Positions 16,010 through 25,712 of a stretch of 64,000 bases of DNA are shown here, in pieces. The notes under the pieces were generated by a model. The model was not told where the DNA came from. It saw only the letters and a program-made list of their open reading frames with translations, and made no database searches. Each line of letters opens with the position of its first letter. Positions within the stretch are counted from its first letter, which is position 1. Both the position numbers and the translations under genes were made by a program. The stretch is from Corallococcus caeni. GTDB lineage: Bacteria; Myxococcota; Myxococcia; Myxococcales; Myxococcaceae. Location of the stretch: assembly GCF_036245865.1 (NCBI RefSeq), contig NZ_BTTW01000001.1, positions 372,001 to 436,000 on the forward strand. The letters are read 5' to 3'.

Positions 16010-17323
16010 TTACTGCTGCTGCTGCATTGCGCCAAGGCTTCGGTCGACCAATCGCTTCACGGCGCCTACCAGGAACAATGAGCCCGTCGCCAACACGACG
16101 CCGTCCGGACGACCCACTGCATCGGCCCTCGCTCCCGCAAGGGCCTCCTCCAGGGAGGCGTGCGAGACGACCCGTGAACACAAAACCCGTGCTTCAGCGA
16201 TGTATCGCTCCGGGGCAAGCGAGCGCGGCGTGTCCAGCGGCGTGAGGTGTACGGAGGCTGCCAGCGGAAACAGGGCCCGCATCATCGGCCCCCGGTCCTT
16301 GTCCGCCACCACCCCGAAGACGAGGTGCAGCGGCCTGCCCGCGTAGAGGGCGCGCAGGGCCTCCAGCAGCACCGCCACGCCCGCCGGGTTGTGTGCGCCA
16401 TCCACCACCACCGTCGGGCCCCGCGCCAGCTCCTCCAGCCGCCCCGGCCAGCGCGCGGTGGCCAGGCCCTCGCGCGCGGCCTCCGGTGTCACCGCCACGC
16501 CCCGGGCCTGAAGGGCCTCCAGGCAGGCCAGGGCCACCGCCGCGTTCTGCCGTTGATACGGACCGCGCAGCGCGAGCGTGATGCCGTCGAGCGACCAGTC
16601 AGCGCCCCGATATGACAGCGTGTCATTGGACCCCGGGACGATGCCGAAGTCGCGGCCCTCCAGCCGCACGGGCACGCCCAGTTGCTCCGCGCGGCGCACG
16701 AGCGAGTCCAGGGCCTCCGGCTCCTGCTTCGAGAGCACCACCGGCACGCCCGCCTTGAAGATGCCGGCCTTCTCCCCAGCAATCTCCCGGAGCGTGTGGC
16801 CCAGGTACTCCATGTGGTCGAAGGACACGGGGGTGACGCACGTCACGACGGGGTTCGCGGCGGTGGTGGCGTCCAGCCGGCCGCCCAGCCCCGTCTCCAG
16901 CACGGCCACGTCCACGCGCTCGCGGGAGAAGTGCCAGAGCGCGACCACGGTGCCGAACTCGAAGTACGTCATCGGCTCCGTCAGCGCGGACGGATAGCGC
17001 TCCAGCACCTCCAGGATGCGCTGCCCGAAGACGTCGTCCGGGATGTCCTCGCCACAGACGCGGATCCGCTCGTTGACGCGCACCAGGTGGGGGGACGTGT
17101 AGAGCCCCACGCGGTGGCCGGCGGCCTCCAGCGCACGCGCCACGAAGGCGCAGGTGCTGCCCTTGCCGTTGGTGCCGGCGACGTGCAGCGCCGGGTAGTC
17201 GCGCTCGGGGTGGTCCAGCGAGGCGAGCGCGTCCCTCACCCGCTCCAGCCCCAGCTTGATGCCGGAGGGGTTGAGCGCCTGGAAGAAGCGCAGGGCTTCT
17301 TCCGGAGTCCGTGGGGCGTCCAT
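16010..17323 (-). CDS. folC: Folylpolyglutamate synthase / dihydrofolate synthase
   Basis: A 437-residue cytosolic Mur-ligase-fold enzyme that joins glutamate to dihydropteroate and to folates with ATP. Seen: substrate-loop start GIKLGLERV, P-loop AGTNGKGSTCAFV (about 48-60), YTSPHLVRVNERI, the metal-binding TYFEFGTVVALWHF region, LETGLGGRLDATT, and the C-domain VVDGAHNPAG. Length fits the family. It ends MQQQQ, a harmless tail. It lies 19 bases after accD, an arrangement found in many bacteria (accD-folC). Confidence 0.95.
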   Translation of the reverse strand: MDAPRTPEEALRFFQALNPSGIKLGLERVRDALASLDHPERDYPALHVAGTNGKGSTCAFVARALEAAGHRVGLYTSPHLVRVNERIRVCGEDIPDDVFGQRILEVLERYPSALTEPMTYFEFGTVVALWHFSRERVDVAVLETGLGGRLDATTAANPVVTCVTPVSFDHMEYLGHTLREIAGEKAGIFKAGVPVVLSKQEPEALDSLVRRAEQLGVPVRLEGRDFGIVPGSNDTLSYRGADWSLDGITLALRGPYQRQNAAVALACLEALQARGVAVTPEAAREGLATARWPGRLEELARGPTVVVDGAHNPAGVAVLLEALRALYAGRPLHLVFGVVADKDRGPMMRALFPLAASVHLTPLDTPRSLAPERYIAEARVLCSRVVSHASLEEALAGARADAVGRPDGVVLATGSLFLVGAVKRLVDRSLGAMQQQQ

Positions 17324-17342
17324 GGGTGGGAGGCCCGCCGCC

Positions 17343-18194
17343 CTACCCCAGCATGCCCATCAGCTGGCCCAGCTTCCCGCGCAGCTCCTTGCGGTGGACG
17401 ATGGCGTCGATCATCCCGTGGTCCAGCAGGAACTCCGAGCGCTGGAAGCCCTCCGGCAGCTTCTGGCGGATGGTCTGCTCGATGACGCGCGGGCCGGCGA
17501 AGCCGATGAGGGCCTTGGGCTCCGCGAGGATGATGTCGCCCAGCCAGGAGAAGGACGCGGCCACGCCGCCCGTCGTGGGGTTGAGCATCACGGAGATGTA
17601 CGGCTTGCCGCTGGTGCGGAAGCGGGCAATCGCCGCGGACGTCTTCGCCATCTGCATCAGGGAGAAGATGCCCTCCTGCATGCGCGCGCCGCCGGAGGCG
17701 GAGAACACCACCGCGGGGCACTTGAGCTCGAAGGCGCGCTCGAACACGCGCGTGACCTTCTCACCCACCACGGAGCCCATGGAGCCGCCCATGAACTCGA
17801 AGACGAAGCAGCCCACGGAGACGGGGTGGCCCTCGATGCGGCCCACGCCGGAGATGAACGCGTCGTTCTCCTCCAGGTTCTTGCGCGTGGACTTCAGCCG
17901 GTCCTTGTACTTCTTGGAGTCGGTGAAGCCGAGCGGGTCCTGGGGCTCCAGCTCCTTGTCGAACTCCTCGAAGGAGTCCGGATCCAGCGTGGCCGCGAGG
18001 CGCGCGCGAGCCGTCCAGGCGTGATGGTGCTCGCAGTGCATGCACACCATCCAGTTCTTCTCGAGCTCCTGGCGGTAGATGATTTCGTCGCACTGCTCGC
18101 ACTTGGCCCAGAGGCCCTGCATGCGGGAGGGCTGGGGCTCGGCGGCGGGCTCGGAGTCGACGGCGATGCGGGGCTTCTTGGAGAACCAGGCCAT
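17343..18194 (-). CDS. accD: Acetyl-CoA carboxylase carboxyltransferase subunit beta
   Basis: A 283-residue cytosolic enzyme subunit that with AccA moves the carboxyl group from biotin to acetyl-CoA, the first step of fatty acid synthesis. A four-Cys zinc site (C32, C35, C51, C54) is followed by the crotonase-fold carboxyltransferase domain with GCFVFEFMGGSMGSVVGEK, SASGGARMQEG and PTTGGVAASF. Length and motifs match E. coli AccD, and the gene is followed by folC in the usual order. Confidence 0.96.
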   Translation of the reverse strand: MAWFSKKPRIAVDSEPAAEPQPSRMQGLWAKCEQCDEIIYRQELEKNWMVCMHCEHHHAWTARARLAATLDPDSFEEFDKELEPQDPLGFTDSKKYKDRLKSTRKNLEENDAFISGVGRIEGHPVSVGCFVFEFMGGSMGSVVGEKVTRVFERAFELKCPAVVFSASGGARMQEGIFSLMQMAKTSAAIARFRTSGKPYISVMLNPTTGGVAASFSWLGDIILAEPKALIGFAGPRVIEQTIRQKLPEGFQRSEFLLDHGMIDAIVHRKELRGKLGQLMGMLG

Positions 18195-18266
18195 GAGGCC
18201 CGGGGGTTAATCCGGCGGCCGCGGGCCGTCAATACCCCCGTACGGCGCGCCGCGGCACGACCGCCC

Positions 18267-19022
18267 CTAGAACTGGAACGTCTCCCCCAGCTCCAGGACG
18301 TTCACGGGCAGCGGGGCCAGCTCCTTCTTGAGCTGGGTCACGAACGCGGGCTTCAGGTGGTAGAGCATCACCTGGGCGCCGTTGCGGTCGAACTTGCGCA
18401 GCTCCGAGCCCACGGTGGCGGGCGTCAGGTGGCCGGAGATGTCCGCCAGGGCCTGGAGGCTGTTGGGGAAGCTGGCCTCCAGCAGCAGCGCCTTCAGGTT
18501 CTTCGTGGCGTTGAGCGCCTTCCACAGCTTGTCCGTGGGGCCGGTGTCGCCGCTCATGGCGAGCGACGACTTGCCGTCGCTGATGATGAAGGCGCACGAC
18601 TCCACGGGGTGGCTCACCGGCACGCTCTTCACGGTGTAGGGGCCCACCTGGAAGGTGCTGCCGGCGCGGAAGGTCTTGATGGCCAGGACGGGCTTGTGGC
18701 GCGTGGGGATGCGCGTGAAGTCCGGCCACAGCGAGTTGTTGAACATGTTCTCGCGCAGCGCCTTGGCGCACTCGCGGGAGGCATGGATGGTGACGGGCCT
18801 GTCGCGCCGGCCGATGACGAGGTCGGCGAGCAGCGGCAGGTCCTTCACGTGGTCGAAGTGGCTGTGGCCGACGAGCACGTCGTCCACCTTGCACAGCTGC
18901 TCCAGCGAGAGCGTCCCGGTGAGTGCGCCCGCGTCGAGCGCGAGCACGTCGTCCACGAGGAAGCAGGTGCTCCTGCACGTGGGAAGCTCGCCGCCGTGGC
19001 ACCCGAGGACTTGCAGCTTCAC
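18267..19022 (-). CDS. Class II 3',5'-cyclic-nucleotide phosphodiesterase
   Basis: A 251-residue enzyme of the metallo-beta-lactamase fold. VGHSHFDHVKDLP carries the metal-binding His/Asp cluster; PVSHPVESCAFII and MSGDTGPT supply further ligands, a pattern typical of the class II (PDE1-type) cyclic-nucleotide phosphodiesterases. It should break cAMP or cGMP in the cytoplasm. The GTG start lies one base after the stop of the Crp-type gene upstream, so both are on one transcript and translation is likely coupled. Confidence 0.8.
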   Translation of the reverse strand: MKLQVLGCHGGELPTCRSTCFLVDDVLALDAGALTGTLSLEQLCKVDDVLVGHSHFDHVKDLPLLADLVIGRRDRPVTIHASRECAKALRENMFNNSLWPDFTRIPTRHKPVLAIKTFRAGSTFQVGPYTVKSVPVSHPVESCAFIISDGKSSLAMSGDTGPTDKLWKALNATKNLKALLLEASFPNSLQALADISGHLTPATVGSELRKFDRNGAQVMLYHLKPAFVTQLKKELAPLPVNVLELGETFQF

Positions 19023-19023
19023 G

Positions 19024-19674
19024 CTAGAGGTCTCCGAACTTCCACTTCATCTCGAGGTAGTTGAGGAAGTCATGCAGCCGGGCCGTGTCATACACGGTGA
19101 GCCTGTCACCGCTGCGCTCGATGAGGCCCGCGCGCTCCAGGCGCTCCAGCATGCTGCGCACGGCGGGCTCGCCCACGCCGATCTGCCGGGGCATCTCCCG
19201 CACGGCGAAGTCCACCTCCACGCCCTCCTCCAGCGGCCGGCCGCGCGTCTGGCAGGCCTGGAGGATCTGGTGCACGACGCGGCTGGCGGGGTCGCCGTGG
19301 AGCAGGTTCTCAATCTGGGCGTCCGCCTCGGAGAGGCGCTCGGCCAGCTTCTTGATCATCCGCACGGCGATCTCCGCGTTGCCGCGGATCATCGCCTCGA
19401 AGGTCTTGGGGTCGATGACGAGCAGCTTCGCGTCGTCATGCACCACGGCGGAGGCGTTCCGGGGCTTGTTGGAGATGATGGCCATCTCGCCGAAGAATTC
19501 GCCCGGGCCCAGCACCGCGAGCACCTTCTCCACGTCGCGCACGCGCTTGGAGATGGCGATCTTCCCGGACTGGATGACGAACATCTCCTTGCCGATCTCT
19601 CCCTCGCGGAAGAGCTCGGTGCCCTTGGGGAACTCCTTGCCAAAACGTTGAAAGAGGGTTTCCTCGGCGCCCAT
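19024..19674 (-). CDS. Crp/Fnr family cyclic-nucleotide-binding regulator
   Basis: A 216-residue regulator. Residues about 15-120 form a cyclic-nucleotide-binding beta-roll: [18 protein letters not shown] and the phosphate-binding-cassette-like [20 protein letters not shown] dimer helix follows, then a winged-helix DNA-binding domain (about 150-215, [26 protein letters not shown]). The cassette has the Gly-Glu and Arg expected for real cAMP or cGMP binding. Its transcript continues into the phosphodiesterase gene, suggesting a sensor with its own signal-removing enzyme. Confidence 0.85.
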   Translation of the reverse strand: MGAEETLFQRFGKEFPKGTELFREGEIGKEMFVIQSGKIAISKRVRDVEKVLAVLGPGEFFGEMAIISNKPRNASAVVHDDAKLLVIDPKTFEAMIRGNAEIAVRMIKKLAERLSEADAQIENLLHGDPASRVVHQILQACQTRGRPLEEGVEVDFAVREMPRQIGVGEPAVRSMLERLERAGLIERSGDRLTVYDTARLHDFLNYLEMKWKFGDL

Positions 19675-19826
19675 CTGGCCCGCGAGTCAATCAGCCCCCA
19701 TCCCACCGGTCAAATATCCCAGACCGATATCGTGCGGGCGCCCGAGGGCTGCGTGCCGCCGCAAACCCGACAGGTGCTCGCCGAGGCCCGAGACAGGGGC
19801 CTCCGGGAGGGGTACAAGGCCGGCCC

Positions 19827-20864
19827 GTGGGAACGACCTACAAGCAGTCCGGAGTAGACATCGAGGCCGGCGACGCGTTCGTCGAGAAGATCAAGCCCCA
19901 TGCCGCGCGCACCACGCGCCCCGAGGTGTTGGCCGGGGTGGGCGGGTTCGGCGGCCTGTTCGCACTGCCGCCCGGCAAGTACCAGGCGCCGGTGCTGGTG
20001 GCGGGCACCGACGGGGTGGGCACCAAGTTGAAGGTGGCCTTCCTGGCGGGTCGCCACGACACGGTGGGCGTCGACCTGGTCGCCATGTCGGTGAACGACA
20101 TCCTCACCTGTGGCGCGGAGCCGCTGTTCTTCCTGGACTACTTCGCCACGGGGAAGCTGGAGGTGGACGCCGCGGCGGAGGTGGTCAAGGGCATCGCGCT
20201 GGGCTGCGAGCAGGCGGGGTGCGCGCTCCTGGGCGGGGAGACGGCGGAGATGCCGGGCTTCTACGCGCGGGGCGAGTACGACGTCGCGGGCTTCTGCGTG
20301 GGCGTGGTGGAGCGCTCGGCCATCATCGACGGCAAGACGGTGAAGCCGGGGGACGCGCTCATCGGCCTCACGTCGTCGGGCCTGCACAGCAACGGCTACT
20401 CGCTGGCGCGCAAGGTGCTGCTGGACGACGCGAAGCTGCCCCTGGACATGACGCCGCCGGGGCTGGACCGGCCGCTGGGGGACGCGCTCCTGGAGCCCAC
20501 GCGCATCTACGTGAAGGACGCGCTCGCGCTGTGCCAGGCCGTGAAGGTGAAGGGCATGGCGCACATCACCGGCAGCGGCATCCCGGGCAACCTGCCCCGC
20601 TGCCTGCCGGACGGGACGCGCGCGGTGCTGACCGAGTCCTCGTGGAAGAAGCCGGCCATCTTCGACCTCATCGCGAAGACGGGCGGCGTCGCGCGCGACG
20701 AGATGTTCAGCACGTTCAACATGGGCCTGGGCCTCATCGTCGTGGTGGCGAAGGAGGACGTGGCGAAGGCGCTGGAGGTCCTGCGCGCCCGGGGTGTGGA
20801 GGCGTCCGAGGTGGGCCGGGTGGAAGCGGGCCAGGGCGAGGCCACGGCGGTCATCGACCCATGA
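19827..20864 (+). CDS. purM: Phosphoribosylformylglycinamidine cyclo-ligase (AIR synthetase)
   Basis: A 345-residue cytosolic enzyme of purine synthesis that closes FGAM to AIR with ATP. Motifs: [77 protein letters not shown] and FNMGLGL. Full family length. The GTG at 19827 is taken because the protein then begins [15 protein letters not shown] as in relatives. Its TGA overlaps the purN start, so the two are coupled. Confidence 0.96.
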   Translation: MGTTYKQSGVDIEAGDAFVEKIKPHAARTTRPEVLAGVGGFGGLFALPPGKYQAPVLVAGTDGVGTKLKVAFLAGRHDTVGVDLVAMSVNDILTCGAEPLFFLDYFATGKLEVDAAAEVVKGIALGCEQAGCALLGGETAEMPGFYARGEYDVAGFCVGVVERSAIIDGKTVKPGDALIGLTSSGLHSNGYSLARKVLLDDAKLPLDMTPPGLDRPLGDALLEPTRIYVKDALALCQAVKVKGMAHITGSGIPGNLPRCLPDGTRAVLTESSWKKPAIFDLIAKTGGVARDEMFSTFNMGLGLIVVVAKEDVAKALEVLRARGVEASEVGRVEAGQGEATAVIDP

Positions 20865-21526
20865 GCGCGCGGCGGGCGCGGCTGGGGGTGCTCGTCAGCG
20901 GCGGCGGGAGCAACCTGCAGGCGCTGCTCGACGCGGCCGGGCAGGCGGACTACCCGGCCGAGGTGGCGTGCGTGCTGTCCAACGTGCCCACGGCGTTCGC
21001 GCTGGAGCGCGCCCGGAAGGCGGGCGTGCGCGCGGAGGTGGTGGACCACAAGGGCTTCGGGTCGAAGGCGGACTTCGAGGCGGCGGTGCTCGGCGTGCTG
21101 GCCGACGCGGGCGTGGAGTGGGTGTGTCTGGCGGGCTTCATGCGGCTGGTGAGCGCGGACTTCCTCAAGCGCTTCCCGGGACGCGTGCTGAACATCCACC
21201 CTTCCCTGCTGCCCGCGTTCCCGGGCCTGCATGCGCAGAAGCAGGCGCTGGAGCGCGGCGTGAAGGTGGCCGGCTGCACGGTGCACTACGTGGACGCGGG
21301 CACGGACACGGGCCCCATCATCGCGCAGGCCGCGGTGCCCGTGCTGTCGGAGGATGACGAGGCGAGCCTCAGCGCGCGCATCCTCGCGGAGGAGCACCGG
21401 CTGTATCCGCTGGCCGTGCGGCTGGCGGTGACGGGCGCGGTGACGCTGGACGGGACGCGCACCCGGGTGGATGCGCGGGTGACGGGAGACGCCGGCGCCC
21501 TGCGCAGCCCGGGTGCCCCGAAGTGA
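20861..21526 (+). CDS. purN: Phosphoribosylglycinamide formyltransferase
   Basis: A 221-residue cytosolic enzyme that formylates GAR using 10-formyltetrahydrofolate. Seen: [16 protein letters not shown] at the start, catalytic [15 protein letters not shown] (Asn-x-His), [17 protein letters not shown] (Asp). The ATG overlaps the purM stop (ATGA) and the gene ends in a GTGA overlap with the DUF523 gene. The folate link fits nearby folC only by pathway, not by operon. Confidence 0.96.
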   Translation: MSARRARLGVLVSGGGSNLQALLDAAGQADYPAEVACVLSNVPTAFALERARKAGVRAEVVDHKGFGSKADFEAAVLGVLADAGVEWVCLAGFMRLVSADFLKRFPGRVLNIHPSLLPAFPGLHAQKQALERGVKVAGCTVHYVDAGTDTGPIIAQAAVPVLSEDDEASLSARILAEEHRLYPLAVRLAVTGAVTLDGTRTRVDARVTGDAGALRSPGAPK

Positions 21527-22056
21527 CGAAGGTGGAGGGCCTGTCGGAGCACGCTCCGTCTTCCGGGAGCGATGCCGTGGCCCAGGAGGCTCGACGGGCG
21601 GCCCTGCGCGAAGCCCCCACGGTGCTGGTCAGCGCGTGCCTGCTGGGCGAGGCGTGCCGCTACGACGGACGCTCGCAGCGTTCAGAGCGCGTGCTCGCGG
21701 CGCTGGAGGGCAAGGCGGTCATCCCCATCTGTCCGGAGGCCGCAGCGGGCCTGGGCATTCCGCGGCCTCCCGTGGACCTCGCGGGTGGCACGGGCGTGGA
21801 CGTGTGGGCTGGCCAGGCGCGGGCCCTCACGCGGGAGACGCGCGAGGACCGCACCGCCGCGTTCCAGGAGGGCGCCAGGCTGGCCCTGGACGCCGCGCGG
21901 CGGTTCGACGTCACGGTGGCGCTGCTGAAGGAGAAGAGTCCCTCGTGCGGCAGCCAGCGCGTCTACGAGACCGGCGTGCTGCGCCCCGGTGAAGGCATCA
22001 CCACCGCGCTCCTGCGCGCGGACGGGCGCACCGTCGTGAGCGACGAGGACCTGTAG
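21523..22056 (+). CDS. DUF523 family protein
   Basis: A 177-residue cytosolic protein of the DUF523 (YbbK-like) family: VSACLLGEACRYDG, VIPICPEAAAGLGIPRPP and LLKEKSPSCGS, with conserved Cys residues in each block that could bind a metal or cluster. Members form part of 2-thiouracil desulfurase-like proteins, but no activity is established for this form. The first 28 residues are an extra, poorly conserved lead. The GTG start overlaps the purN stop, so it is the third gene of the pur unit. Confidence 0.85.
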   Translation: MTKVEGLSEHAPSSGSDAVAQEARRAALREAPTVLVSACLLGEACRYDGRSQRSERVLAALEGKAVIPICPEAAAGLGIPRPPVDLAGGTGVDVWAGQARALTRETREDRTAAFQEGARLALDAARRFDVTVALLKEKSPSCGSQRVYETGVLRPGEGITTALLRADGRTVVSDEDL

Positions 22057-22145
22057 CCCCCTCGCGCGGGCCACTGCCGTCCCCGACTCGAAGGACACAT
22101 CGGCCGCGAGCCGGGCAGTCGCGGCGCCATCACTGCGTTCGCGGA

Positions 22146-23219
22146 TCAGCCCAGCGCGGGCAGCTCCAGCTCGTCTCCCGGCCGGGGCGCGAAGCAGGCC
22201 TCCACCTCCGCGTCCGTCACCTCCGCGAGCGTGGCCGGGCTCCAGCGCGGCTTCTGATCCTTGTCCACCAGGACCGCGCGGATCCCCTCCTTGAAGTCCG
22301 GCCGCGCGGTCAGCGCCTGGCTCAACCGGTACTCCATGCGCGCCGTCGCGTCGTAGTCCTGGCCGCGTCCGATGCGCAGCTGCCGCAGCGTCACCCGGAG
22401 GCTCGTGGGCGACATGCGCAGCAGCGTCGCGCGGGTCTCCTCCGCCCACGCCGTCCCCTCGCGCTCCAGCGCAACGAGGATGTCCTCCACGCGGCTCCCC
22501 TGGAAGCACCGCGCGATGACGTCCGCCCGCGCCGCGAGCCCCGAAGGGCCCGGCTCCTGATGGAAGCCCTGGAGCACGCGCGCCGCCACGTCGCGCCCCG
22601 GCCCGCTCCAGTCCGCGGCCACCAGCGCGTCCAGCACGTCCTCCAGCCGCGAGGACTCCACCCGGTGCGTCGCGTAGCCCAGCCACAGCGCATCCGCCGC
22701 GTCACACCGCGCGCCGGTGAGCCCCAGGTACGTCCCCGTCTCGCCGGGGAAGCGCGGCAGGAACCAGCCGCCGCCCACGTCCGGGAAGATGCCGATGGCC
22801 GTCTCCGGCATCGCGAGCAACAGCTTCTCCGTCACCGCCCGGAAGGCCCCGTGCACGGACAGCCCCAGCCCGCCGCCCATGCAGATGCCGTCCACCAGCG
22901 CGATGAACGGCTTCGGGAAGTGGTGGATCCGGTGGTTGAGCGCGTACTCCGCGAGGAAGAACTCGCGCGACAGCGGCGTGCCCGCATCCGGCCGTGCGAC
23001 CGAAGCAGCCACCGCGCGCACGTCCCCTCCCGCGCAGAACGCCTTGCCTCCCGCACCGCGGATCACCACCGCCTTCACGGACGGATCCGCCGCCCATGCA
23101 TCCAGCCGGGGATGCAGCGCCCGGCACATCTCCAGCGAGAGCGCGTTGAGCGCCTTCGGTCGGTTAAGGGTGACCAGGCCCACGGCGCCCCGCGTCTCCA
23201 GCAGCACGTCCTCGCTCAT
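22146..23219 (-). CDS. Enoyl-CoA hydratase/isomerase family, 3-hydroxyisobutyryl-CoA hydrolase-like
   Basis: A 357-residue crotonase-fold enzyme. AFCAGGDVRAVA and ICMGGGLGLSVHGAFRAVTE form the CoA oxyanion hole, and PETAIGIFPDVGGGWFLPR is the block typical of 3-hydroxyisobutyryl-CoA hydrolases (valine breakdown), with Glu and Asp as catalytic residues. The extra 100 residues after the crotonase core also match that group rather than plain hydratases. It is divergent from the HAD gene with only 53 bases between starts. Confidence 0.85.
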   Translation of the reverse strand: MSEDVLLETRGAVGLVTLNRPKALNALSLEMCRALHPRLDAWAADPSVKAVVIRGAGGKAFCAGGDVRAVAASVARPDAGTPLSREFFLAEYALNHRIHHFPKPFIALVDGICMGGGLGLSVHGAFRAVTEKLLLAMPETAIGIFPDVGGGWFLPRFPGETGTYLGLTGARCDAADALWLGYATHRVESSRLEDVLDALVAADWSGPGRDVAARVLQGFHQEPGPSGLAARADVIARCFQGSRVEDILVALEREGTAWAEETRATLLRMSPTSLRVTLRQLRIGRGQDYDATARMEYRLSQALTARPDFKEGIRAVLVDKDQKPRWSPATLAEVTDAEVEACFAPRPGDELELPALG

Positions 23220-23272
23220 GCCGTGGGGGATATCAGCCCGGAAGGGGCTCGCACGTGAGATTCGGGGGTGAC

Positions 23273-23992
23273 ATGGCGGCCAGAATCGGTATTGGGAAGA
23301 ACATGACTCCCGCAGCCGCCCCCCTGCTCGCCGCCGTCTTCGACATGGATGGCACGCTCGTCGACAACATGGACTTCCACAACCGCGCCTGGGTGTCGCT
23401 CGCCCGGAAGCTCGGGCTGGAAGGCCTGACGGCGGAACGCTTCCAGAGCGAGTTCGCGGGCAAGAAGAACGAGGAGATCCTCCCGCAGCTGCTGGGCCGC
23501 AACCTCTCCGTCGCGGAGCTGGACGCGCTCGCCGAGGAGAAGGAGTCCCACTACCGCGCCATCTATCGGCCCTACCTGACGCTGCACCGGGGCGCGGAGG
23601 GCTTCCTGCAACGGCTGCGCGACGCGCGCCTTCCCATGGCCGTGGCCACCGCCGCGCCGCAGGGCAACCGCGAGCTGGTGCTGGACGGGCTCTCCGTGCG
23701 GCCATTCTTCGCCAGCATCGTCGGCGCCGAACAGGTGACGCGCGGCAAGCCCGCGCCGGACATCTTCCTCGCGGCGGCCCGGGCGCTGAACGTTCCCCCG
23801 GAGTCGTGCCTGGCCTTCGAGGACGCCATCAACGGCGTGCTGTCCGCGCGCGCCGCTGGAATGATCACCGTGGGCATCACCACCACCACGACCGCGGAGG
23901 CGCTGAAGAAGGCGGGGGCCCACTACACTGCCCCGGACTTCGACACGCTGCCTCCGGAGCTGCTCGCGCGCCTGTTCAGCTCCAGGGTCTGA
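23273..23992 (+). CDS. HAD family hydrolase, beta-phosphoglucomutase-like
   Basis: A 239-residue cytosolic HAD subfamily IA phosphatase or mutase. Motif I FDMDGTLVDNMDFHNRAW (nucleophile Asp and acid Asp), motif II ATAAPQG, motif III with Lys in RGKPAPDIF, motif IV LAFEDAINGVLSARAAGM. The small helical cap between I and II fits the beta-phosphoglucomutase group. I chose the ATG at 23273 with GGGGG 4 bases ahead; the GTG at 23255 and ATG at 23303 are also in frame. Substrate unknown. Confidence 0.85.
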   Translation: MAARIGIGKNMTPAAAPLLAAVFDMDGTLVDNMDFHNRAWVSLARKLGLEGLTAERFQSEFAGKKNEEILPQLLGRNLSVAELDALAEEKESHYRAIYRPYLTLHRGAEGFLQRLRDARLPMAVATAAPQGNRELVLDGLSVRPFFASIVGAEQVTRGKPAPDIFLAAARALNVPPESCLAFEDAINGVLSARAAGMITVGITTTTTAEALKKAGAHYTAPDFDTLPPELLARLFSSRV

Positions 23993-24086
23993 GGGGACCA
24001 CCCGCCCCACCCCGGGTCCGGCCTCCCGGAAACCCGGGCGCCAAAAGGGCGCCAGACGCGGTGACGTTGTGTAGTGTTCGGCGGCC

Positions 24087-25607
24087 ATGTCGACGTCCGC
24101 CGCCAAACTCAAGCTCCCCTCGGGCCCGTCCCGGCACGTGTACGACGTCATCGTGCTGGGCAGCCAGGTCGGAGGCGCGCTCGCCGCCGCGCTCCTGGCG
24201 AAGCGCAACCACCGCGTGTTGCTGGTGGAGCACGACGGCATGGGGCCCGGCTACGAGCACGACGGCTTCGTGCTGCCCTACGCCCCCTTCGTCGCGCCGC
24301 CCCTCAAGGCGATGCCCGCGGTGGAGGAGGCCCTCAACGAGCTGGGGCTGTCCACCGCCATCGGCCGCGCGCTGCGCCCCCACGCCCCGGAGCTCCAGCT
24401 CGTGCTGCCCAGGAACCGGGTGGACCTGCCCGGGGACGCCGCCCGCCGCCGCGCGGAGCTGACGCGCGAGTTCGGCGAGGCCGGCGAGGGCATCCAGGGC
24501 GCGCTCACCGGCAGCGCCGCGCAGCACGAGGCCACCGACGCCTTCTTCAAGGAAGGCCCCCAGCTGCCGCCCGACGGCTTCTTCGACGGCTGGAAGCTCA
24601 AGGGGCTGATCAAGGACCACCCGGCCCTGGAGGCCGCGCCGAGGCTGGCAGGCGAGGACCCCGCGCTGTCGCTGGTGCGCGGCCTGCTGCCCTTCCTGGT
24701 CCACCTGGAGAAGCCCTCCGCGCCCCTGGCGCAGACACGGGCCCTGTCCCAGGTGCTCACCGCGCCGTCCACCTACCCCGGCGGCATGGACGCCCTGCGC
24801 GACGTGCTCACCCGGCGGCTGACGGAGCTGGGCGGCGACGTGCTGGGCCGCGACAACCCGGCGGGCTTCATCGTGGAGGAGCTGGCGTTCGACGGCAGCA
24901 AGTTCTCCGGCGTGAAGCTGGTGCGCTCGGACACGCTCTACCGCGCGTCGTGCCTGGTGACGGCCACGGACTCCGGGGCGCTGCGCCGGCTGGTCACGGA
25001 CAAGAAGCACAACCGCGGCCTGCTGGAGCACCTGGATCAATCCAACATCAAGTCGCTGCTCTTCAGCGTGAACTGGGTGGTGCCGGAGGCGGCGCTCCCG
25101 CGCGGCATGGGCGAGCTGGTGCTGGTGGACACCCAGGACGCGGAGCTGGGCCCGCTGCTCGTGCAGCAGCACCCTGCGCGCACCTCCGCGGGCACGGGGG
25201 GCAAGGACGTGGAGGGCGTGCGCGTGGTGTGCGCGGGCGCCTTCGTCCCGGCCACCGCGCGCGACGAGGGCGAGGAGCACCTCAAGGTGCTGGCCGAGCG
25301 CATCGACGCGCACCTGGACCGGCTGATGCCCTTCACGAAGCAGCACCGCGCGCTGCGCTCGGTCCCCTACCTGGACGCCGGGGGGGTGCGCGGCAGCCGG
25401 CTCATGCCCCACCCGCTCTACAGCTTCGAAACGGAAGCCTTCCTGGGCGTCACGGGGTTGAAGCAGCGCACGCCCGCGAAGAACGTGATCCTGGCCGGCC
25501 GCGAGGTGTTGCCCGGCCTGGGCCTGGAGGGCGAGCTGCTCGCGGGCATGCGCGCCGCGAGGCTGGTGCAGGACATGTTGAAGAAGAAGGATCCGCTCAA
25601 GGGATAG
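24087..25607 (+). CDS. FAD/NAD(P)-binding oxidoreductase, phytoene-desaturase-like
   Basis: A 506-residue protein with an N-terminal dinucleotide-binding fold (residues about 19-50, VYDVIVLGSQVGGALAAALL then VLLVEHD) and the long helical and beta layout of phytoene desaturase-type amine oxidases, ending with a GREVLPGLGLEGELLAGMRAA block that contacts the flavin. The first glycine motif reads GSQVGG rather than the usual GxGxxG (second Gly is Gln), which may weaken FAD binding. No carotenoid genes are near, so the substrate is open. Single gene ahead of rpmB. Confidence 0.75.
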   Translation: MSTSAAKLKLPSGPSRHVYDVIVLGSQVGGALAAALLAKRNHRVLLVEHDGMGPGYEHDGFVLPYAPFVAPPLKAMPAVEEALNELGLSTAIGRALRPHAPELQLVLPRNRVDLPGDAARRRAELTREFGEAGEGIQGALTGSAAQHEATDAFFKEGPQLPPDGFFDGWKLKGLIKDHPALEAAPRLAGEDPALSLVRGLLPFLVHLEKPSAPLAQTRALSQVLTAPSTYPGGMDALRDVLTRRLTELGGDVLGRDNPAGFIVEELAFDGSKFSGVKLVRSDTLYRASCLVTATDSGALRRLVTDKKHNRGLLEHLDQSNIKSLLFSVNWVVPEAALPRGMGELVLVDTQDAELGPLLVQQHPARTSAGTGGKDVEGVRVVCAGAFVPATARDEGEEHLKVLAERIDAHLDRLMPFTKQHRALRSVPYLDAGGVRGSRLMPHPLYSFETEAFLGVTGLKQRTPAKNVILAGREVLPGLGLEGELLAGMRAARLVQDMLKKKDPLKG

Positions 25608-25712
25608 GCCCTCGGGTCGGATCCGGCTGGATTTCCGGCCTGTTTCTGGTAGGGTCCGCCGCTCTTTTATGGGCTGCTGTCGAACGCCCCAGTTTTCAAG
25701 GAGTTAGCAGTC

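Noticed and set aside
22057-22145. Weak inverted repeat between convergent DUF523 and hydrolase-like genes
   Set aside because: Only short ACTGCC/GGCAGT arms separated by many bases; not convincing as a hairpin.
24030-24052. Small GGCGCC hairpin after the HAD gene as a terminator
   Set aside because: Six-base palindromic arms and no T tract; such palindromes are frequent at this GC content.
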